Below are positions 60,271 to 64,000 of a stretch of DNA of 64,000 nucleotides, piece by piece. The notes under the pieces are model-generated. The model was not told the DNA's origin and did not search any database. It saw nothing but the letters and a program-made list of their open reading frames with translations. Origin of the DNA: Brachybacterium massiliense (GTDB lineage Bacteria; Actinomycetota; Actinomycetes; Actinomycetales; Dermabacteraceae). The stretch is taken from contig NZ_FXXB01000008.1 of NCBI RefSeq assembly GCF_900184245.1, positions 124,001 through 188,000 of the forward strand, in the 5' to 3' direction. The translations under genes were made by a program, and so were the position numbers. The stretch's first letter is position 1. The number at the start of each line of letters is the position of its first letter.

Positions 60271-61999
60271 TCTCCAGATCGAGCGGGAAGTCGATCGGAC
60301 TGCCCGGGAACAGCAGCCGCCCCGCCGCCTGCGCGGACTCGCGGATCGCGGCGGCCGCGGCCTCTGCCTGACCCGCCGGGGCATGCACGATCACCTCGTC
60401 GTGCAGGAAGAAGGCGAGGTGCGCACGGCGGGAGAAGACCGGCCCGGAGGGGCCTGCCGCATGCTCCACCGGCACCGGCGTGAAGCGGGCGAGCCGCAGC
60501 CGCAGCGCCGCCATCCACGACAGCGCCCACTCCGCCGCGGTGCCCTGCACCACGAAGTTCCTGGTGAAGCGGCCGCGATCCCGCGCGGAGCGCCGGGCGG
60601 CCTCCTGCTGACCGGCCGAGGCCTCAGGCTGGTTCGCGCTGCGCTGCGCCGCCGTCCACGACTCCTCGACGGCGGGGGAGGAGCGGCCCAGCCAGGTGGT
60701 GACCGTTCCGCCGCGTTCCCCGGTCGCGGCCGCGCCGTCCACGAGCGCCATCGCGGCCGGGAAAGTCCGGCGCAGCCGCGGCACCACGCGCCCGCTGTCC
60801 CCGGTGGTGCCACCGTACAGTGCCCCGAGCACCCCGATCTTCGCCTCCTGACGCGTGGCGACGATGCCCGCCTCGACGATCCCCGAGTAGAGGTCTTTGC
60901 CGGCCCCCGCGGCGATCATCGCCGGATCCGCGGACATCGCCGCGAGCACGCGCGGCTCGAGCTGGGACACGTCGGCGCTGACCAGCCGCCAGCCCGGATC
61001 GGCACGCAGGGCAGGCCGCAGCTGCCGGGGGATCTGCAGCGCCCCGCCGCCGCTGCTGGCCCAGCGCCCGGTGACCACCCCGCCGGGCACATAGACGGGC
61101 CGGTAGCGGCCCTCGTGCACCCATTCGTCCAGCCAGGTCCAGCCGTTGGCGGTGAGCAGGCGGGACATCTTCTTGTACCGCAGCAGCGGGGCGATCGCCG
61201 GGTGGTCGTGACCTTGCAGCTCCCACTGCGAGGTGGAGCTGACTTCGATACCCGCCCGGTGCAGGGCTCGCAGCAGCCGGGGGTGGGAGTCGAGCGGCAC
61301 CAGCGGGTCGTCGAGGGCGGTGCGCACCTCGGCGGCCGCCTCGACCATGAGCGCGGGAGGGGTGCCGGGGGAGGGTCGCGGCCCGAGCGCCGCGGTGAGG
61401 ATCCGGTCATGCTCGGCGACATCCCACGGGATCCCGGCCCTCTGCAGCTCCGCGGCGATCAGCGCCCCGGCCGACTCCGCCGCCACCAGCAGGCGCAGCC
61501 GCGCAGGATCGTGGGCGGCGTCGATCGCGGTGCGCTGGCGGGCCAGCTCGGCGAGTGTCTCAGCATGGTCGGAGGGCACGGCGCCGGGGCGCCGGGCAGC
61601 TGCATCGAGATCGAACAGCGTCGCTCCGGCATCGCGCTCGGGCTCCCGCGGCTCCAGGGGCGTGTCCCAGTCGCTCGCCGCCCGCAGCGCTCCGGCATCG
61701 CGCACCAGCTCGGAGTGGGCCAGGATGCGGTGGATCAGTCGCAGGTCGTGGCAGCGTTCGAGAGTCACGCCCGCCGCCAGCAGGCCGGGATACCAGGAGG
61801 CCGCATCGCTCCACACCCAGCGCGGGGAGTGCTCGGCCTCCCAGCGGCCGACGAGCGCGGGGAGGGCGGCCGGATCGGCCTCGTCCTGCCCGAGCACGGC
61901 CCCGTCCGGCCCGAGGGACGTCAGGCGGGTGCGCCCTCCCTCGCCGTGGCCGAGGACGCACCAGGCGGGCGGCGTCGCGGAGGGGCCGGGTGCGGTCAC
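60245..61999 (-). CDS. Bifunctional 3'-5' exonuclease/DNA polymerase (PolA-like, actinobacterial)
   Basis: Protein of 584 residues of the family A polymerase superfamily found widely in actinobacteria in addition to PolA. The N-terminal third is a diverged exonuclease-like domain. The polymerase domain has RWASSGGGALQIPR, motif A SADVSQLEPRVLAAMSAD, a motif B-like region (ATRQEAKIGVLGALYGGTTG) and motif C FFLHDEVIVHAP. No 5'-3' exonuclease domain is present. The biological role is not established, probably DNA repair. The GTG start overlaps the hydrolase stop (GTGA), so the two are coupled. Confidence 0.88.
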   Translation of the reverse strand: MTAPGPSATPPAWCVLGHGEGGRTRLTSLGPDGAVLGQDEADPAALPALVGRWEAEHSPRWVWSDAASWYPGLLAAGVTLERCHDLRLIHRILAHSELVRDAGALRAASDWDTPLEPREPERDAGATLFDLDAAARRPGAVPSDHAETLAELARQRTAIDAAHDPARLRLLVAAESAGALIAAELQRAGIPWDVAEHDRILTAALGPRPSPGTPPALMVEAAAEVRTALDDPLVPLDSHPRLLRALHRAGIEVSSTSQWELQGHDHPAIAPLLRYKKMSRLLTANGWTWLDEWVHEGRYRPVYVPGGVVTGRWASSGGGALQIPRQLRPALRADPGWRLVSADVSQLEPRVLAAMSADPAMIAAGAGKDLYSGIVEAGIVATRQEAKIGVLGALYGGTTGDSGRVVPRLRRTFPAAMALVDGAAATGERGGTVTTWLGRSSPAVEESWTAAQRSANQPEASAGQQEAARRSARDRGRFTRNFVVQGTAAEWALSWMAALRLRLARFTPVPVEHAAGPSGPVFSRRAHLAFFLHDEVIVHAPAGQAEAAAAAIRESAQAAGRLLFPGSPIDFPLDLEISERSAQK

Positions 62000-62673
62000 C
62001 AGCCCCGCTCGCGCCAGGCCGGCAGCGAGCCGCGCTCCGCACCGAGGGTGGTGTCGTCCCCGTGCCCGGGGTAGACCCAGGTCTCGTCCCCGAGCCGGTC
62101 GAAGATCCGCTGTTCGACATCGTCGATCAGCTGGGCGAAGCGCTGGGGGTCCTGCTGCGTGTTGCCCACCCCGCCGGGGAACAGGGAGTCGCCGGTGAAC
62201 AGGTGGTCGCCCTCGTCGCCGCCGCGCCAGAGCACCGCGACCGAGCCGGGGGTGTGGCCGCGCAGGTGGATGATCTCCACCCGCTGCTCGCCGAACTCGA
62301 GCACGTCGCCGTGCGCGAGGGGCTCATCGATCGGTTCGGCGATGTCCTTCGCGTCGGCGGCGCCGGCGGCGGTGCGGGCACCGGTGGCGCTGATCATCTC
62401 CGCGAGCGCGCCCACGTGATCGTGGTGGCTGTGCGTGGTGACGATGAGGTCCAGCGCGTTGTGCTCGGAGCCCGCGGCGATCATGCGGCGCAGCGCGTCG
62501 GCATCCGCCGCGGCGTCGATCAGCAGCTGCGCACCGGTGGACCGGCAGGTCAGCAGATAGGAGTTGTTGTCCATCGGGCCCACGGAGATCTTGCGGATCT
62601 GCAGTGTGCGGAGGTCCCGCGTCACGGGCTCGCCTCCGGGGTCGACGTGTCCGGTGTACTCGTGATCAGCCAT
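61996..62673 (-). CDS. Metallo-beta-lactamase-fold hydrolase (glyoxalase II-like)
   Basis: Protein of 225 residues with the metal motif HSHHDH in VTTHSHHDHVGAL, then LRGHTPGS, the TGDSLFPGGVGNT segment and a final PGHGDDT. This pattern is typical of hydroxyacylglutathione hydrolase-like MBL proteins; the thioester substrate in a mycothiol organism is unknown. It is the first gene of a pair with the polymerase, divergent from uvrA across 72 bases that include an SOS box, so it could respond to damage as well. Longer upstream in-frame sequence is antisense to uvrA. Confidence 0.9.
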   Translation of the reverse strand: MADHEYTGHVDPGGEPVTRDLRTLQIRKISVGPMDNNSYLLTCRSTGAQLLIDAAADADALRRMIAAGSEHNALDLIVTTHSHHDHVGALAEMISATGARTAAGAADAKDIAEPIDEPLAHGDVLEFGEQRVEIIHLRGHTPGSVAVLWRGGDEGDHLFTGDSLFPGGVGNTQQDPQRFAQLIDDVEQRIFDRLGDETWVYPGHGDDTTLGAERGSLPAWRERGW

Positions 62674-62702
62674 GGGGACAGTATGTCGCCCACCTCTCCT
62701 CC

Positions 62703-62714
62703 GAACAACTGTTC
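62703..62714. promoter_or_regulatory. LexA (SOS) box in the uvrA promoter
   Basis: GAACAACTGTTC is a perfect match to the Gram-positive/actinobacterial LexA core GAAC-N4-GTTC. It covers the expected -35 position of the uvrA promoter (17 bases separate 62716 from the -10), so LexA binding should block uvrA. It also lies 30 bases before the start of the divergent MBL-polymerase pair. Confidence 0.8.
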
Positions 62715-62733
62715 GAAGGTGGGGTCCCGCCCC

Positions 62734-62739
62734 TAAGAT
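62734..62739 (+). promoter_or_regulatory. -10 element (TAAGAT) of leaderless uvrA
   Basis: TAAGAT is followed by 6 bases and the GTG start of uvrA, leaving no room for a ribosome binding site. Confidence 0.5.
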
Positions 62740-62745
62740 GGCCCG

Positions 62746-64000
62746 GTGACTGATTCTCTCGTCGTCCGCGGTGCGCGCGAGCACAACCTCAAGAACATCG
62801 ACATCGACATCCCCCGCGACAAGCTGGTGGTGTTCTCGGGCCTGTCCGGGTCCGGGAAGAGCTCCCTGGCGTTCGACACGATCTTCGCCGAGGGGCAGCG
62901 TCGGTACGTCGAATCGCTCTCCGCCTACGCCCGTCAGTTCCTGGGGCAGATGGACAAGCCCTCGGTCGATCTCATCGAGGGTCTCTCCCCGGCGGTGTCG
63001 ATCGATCAGAAGTCGACCAACCGCAACCCGCGCTCGACCGTCGGCACCATCACCGAGATCTACGATTACCTGCGCCTGCTGTTCTCGCGCACCGGTGAGC
63101 AGCACTGCCCGGTGTGCGGCGAGAAGGTCTCGTCCTCCTCGGCCGAGCAGATCGTGGACACCCTGCTCGACGAGCCCGCCGGCACCCGCTTCCAGCTGCT
63201 CGCGCCGGTGGTGCAGGGCCGCAAGGGCGAGCACGCGGACCTGCTGAGCTCGCTGCGCTCCCAGGGCTACGCCCGCGCCCGCATCGACGGCGAGAACCGG
63301 CGCCTGGACGAGGAGATCACCCTCGACAAGAAGTTCAAGCACACCATCGAGGTGGTCGTGGACCGCCTCGCGGCCAAGCCGGACTCGCGCCGCCGCCTGA
63401 CCGACTCCGTGGAGACCGCGCTGCGGCTCGCCGAGGGCATCGTGGTGGTCGACTTCGTGGATCTCGACCAGGACGATCCCGGCCGTATCCGTCGGTTCTC
63501 CGAGAAGCGGGCCTGCCCCAACGACCACCCTCTCGCCATCGATGACATCGAGCCGCGCACCTTCTCGTTCAACGCCCCCTACGGCGCATGCCCCGAGTGC
63601 ACGGGCCTGGGACAGCGCCTCGAGGTCGATCCCGAGCTCGTGGTCCCCGACGAGGAGCTCACCCTCTCCGAGGGCGCGATCGCCCCGTGGGCGATGGGGC
63701 ACTCCGACCGTCACCTCGAGGTGATGGCGGGACTGGCCCAGGAGCTCAGCTTCTCGATGGACACGCCGTGGCGGGCCCTGCCCGAGCGCGCGAAGGAGGC
63801 GCTGCTGCACGGCAAGGACCACAAGGTCCACGTCAAGTACCGCAACCGCTTCGGGCGCGAGCGCACCTACTCCACCGGCTTCGAGGGCGTGATGCACTTC
63901 CTCGAGCGCCGCCACGGCGACACCGAGTCGGACTGGGCCAAGGATCGATACGAGCAGTTCATGCGTGAGGTCCCCTGCCCCAGCTGCAAGGGCGCCCGGC
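62746..64000 (+). CDS. uvrA: Excinuclease ABC subunit A (5' part, runs off the window edge)
   Basis: DNA-damage recognition ATPase of nucleotide excision repair. The first 418 residues are visible: [20 protein letters not shown], Walker [17 protein letters not shown], the [21 protein letters not shown] segment, a first Cys pair (CPVCGEKV), [15 protein letters not shown] and the start of a further zinc-finger region (CPSCKGAR). GTG start with leaderless spacing. Transcription is probably controlled by LexA through the adjacent box. The remainder (over half) lies outside the window. Confidence 0.97.
   Translation, partial: MTDSLVVRGAREHNLKNIDIDIPRDKLVVFSGLSGSGKSSLAFDTIFAEGQRRYVESLSAYARQFLGQMDKPSVDLIEGLSPAVSIDQKSTNRNPRSTVGTITEIYDYLRLLFSRTGEQHCPVCGEKVSSSSAEQIVDTLLDEPAGTRFQLLAPVVQGRKGEHADLLSSLRSQGYARARIDGENRRLDEEITLDKKFKHTIEVVVDRLAAKPDSRRRLTDSVETALRLAEGIVVVDFVDLDQDDPGRIRRFSEKRACPNDHPLAIDDIEPRTFSFNAPYGACPECTGLGQRLEVDPELVVPDEELTLSEGAIAPWAMGHSDRHLEVMAGLAQELSFSMDTPWRALPERAKEALLHGKDHKVHVKYRNRFGRERTYSTGFEGVMHFLERRHGDTESDWAKDRYEQFMREVPCPSCKGAR

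Noticed and set aside
61996-63915. 639-residue minus-strand frame joining the MBL hydrolase to sequence opposite uvrA
   Set aside because: The hydrolase starts at 62673; the upstream part is antisense to uvrA and crosses its promoter.

Overview
The window is a gene-dense, high-GC stretch of chromosome from an actinobacterium. Gene content and order (mihF-gmk-rpoZ-coaBC-metK, a PyrR-led pyr operon with a small membrane protein between pyrC and carA, small membrane genes inside the trp operon, a PdtaR-type ANTAR regulator, an EF-P with a PGKGPA loop) point to Micrococcales. Protein flavour suggests Brachybacterium or a close Dermabacteraceae relative; that placement is inference, because no rRNA is present. 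Almost everything is core metabolism and information processing. I see no prophage, insertion sequence, CRISPR array or complete defence system.

Layout. 1-2318 (minus): the 5' part of ctaA and a two-gene ABC exporter. 2389-3453 (minus): a Xi-class thiol-transferase/hydroquinone reductase, divergent from the SUF iron-sulfur operon (sufR-sufB-sufD-Rieske ferredoxin-sufC-sufT, 3660-8739), which lacks the usual sufS and sufU. 8845-11777: alanine dehydrogenase and an ABC-F ATPase. 11778-12196: the only gene-free stretch above 300 bases, carrying diverged repeats. 12197-13966: a SatD-like regulator, efp and nusB, the last with an apparent frameshift near its start. 14105-22955: the pyr operon (pyrR-pyrB-pyrC-PH-like membrane protein-carA-carB-pyrF) behind a PyrR-binding hairpin and closed by a strong terminator. 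23138-34612: mihF-gmk, rpoZ, coaBC-metK-hisI-trpE-TIGR02234, two more small membrane proteins, trpC-trpB-trpA and lgt. 34715-42340: gltB-gltD and pyk. 42486-45255: tRNA-Leu(CAA), pdtaR, an orphan Tat lipoprotein solute-binding protein and a thioesterase. 45321-49779: polA and rpsA. 49878-54545: a HAD phosphatase and aroC-aroK-aroB-aroD. 54553-58333: a TRIC-family membrane protein, coaE and uvrB. 58339-60270: a small accessory patch with a hipA remnant, a pyrimidine-dimer glycosylase-like gene and an unknown membrane protein. 60245-62673: a PolA-like polymerase/exonuclease with a metallo-beta-lactamase hydrolase. 62746-64000: the start of uvrA under an SOS box.

How it works together. Most operons are bound by 4-base ATGA/GTGA start-stop overlaps, implying translational coupling. 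Nucleotide supply (pyr, gmk), cofactor supply (coaBC, metK, suf, coaE), aromatic amino acids (aro, trp) and nitrogen assimilation (gltBD) sit beside transcription, translation and DNA-repair genes (rpoZ, nusB, efp, rpsA, polA, uvrB, uvrA). Several genes appear to make leaderless mRNAs, with a -10-like hexamer 6-7 bases before the start codon. Convergent gene pairs repeatedly end in short inverted repeats that contain both stop codons. I found no clearly undescribed system. The best leads are the nusB frameshift, the paired dyads before sufR, the suf operon without a desulfurase, the repeat-bearing gap at 11.8-12.05 kb and the uvrB-uvrA accessory patch.
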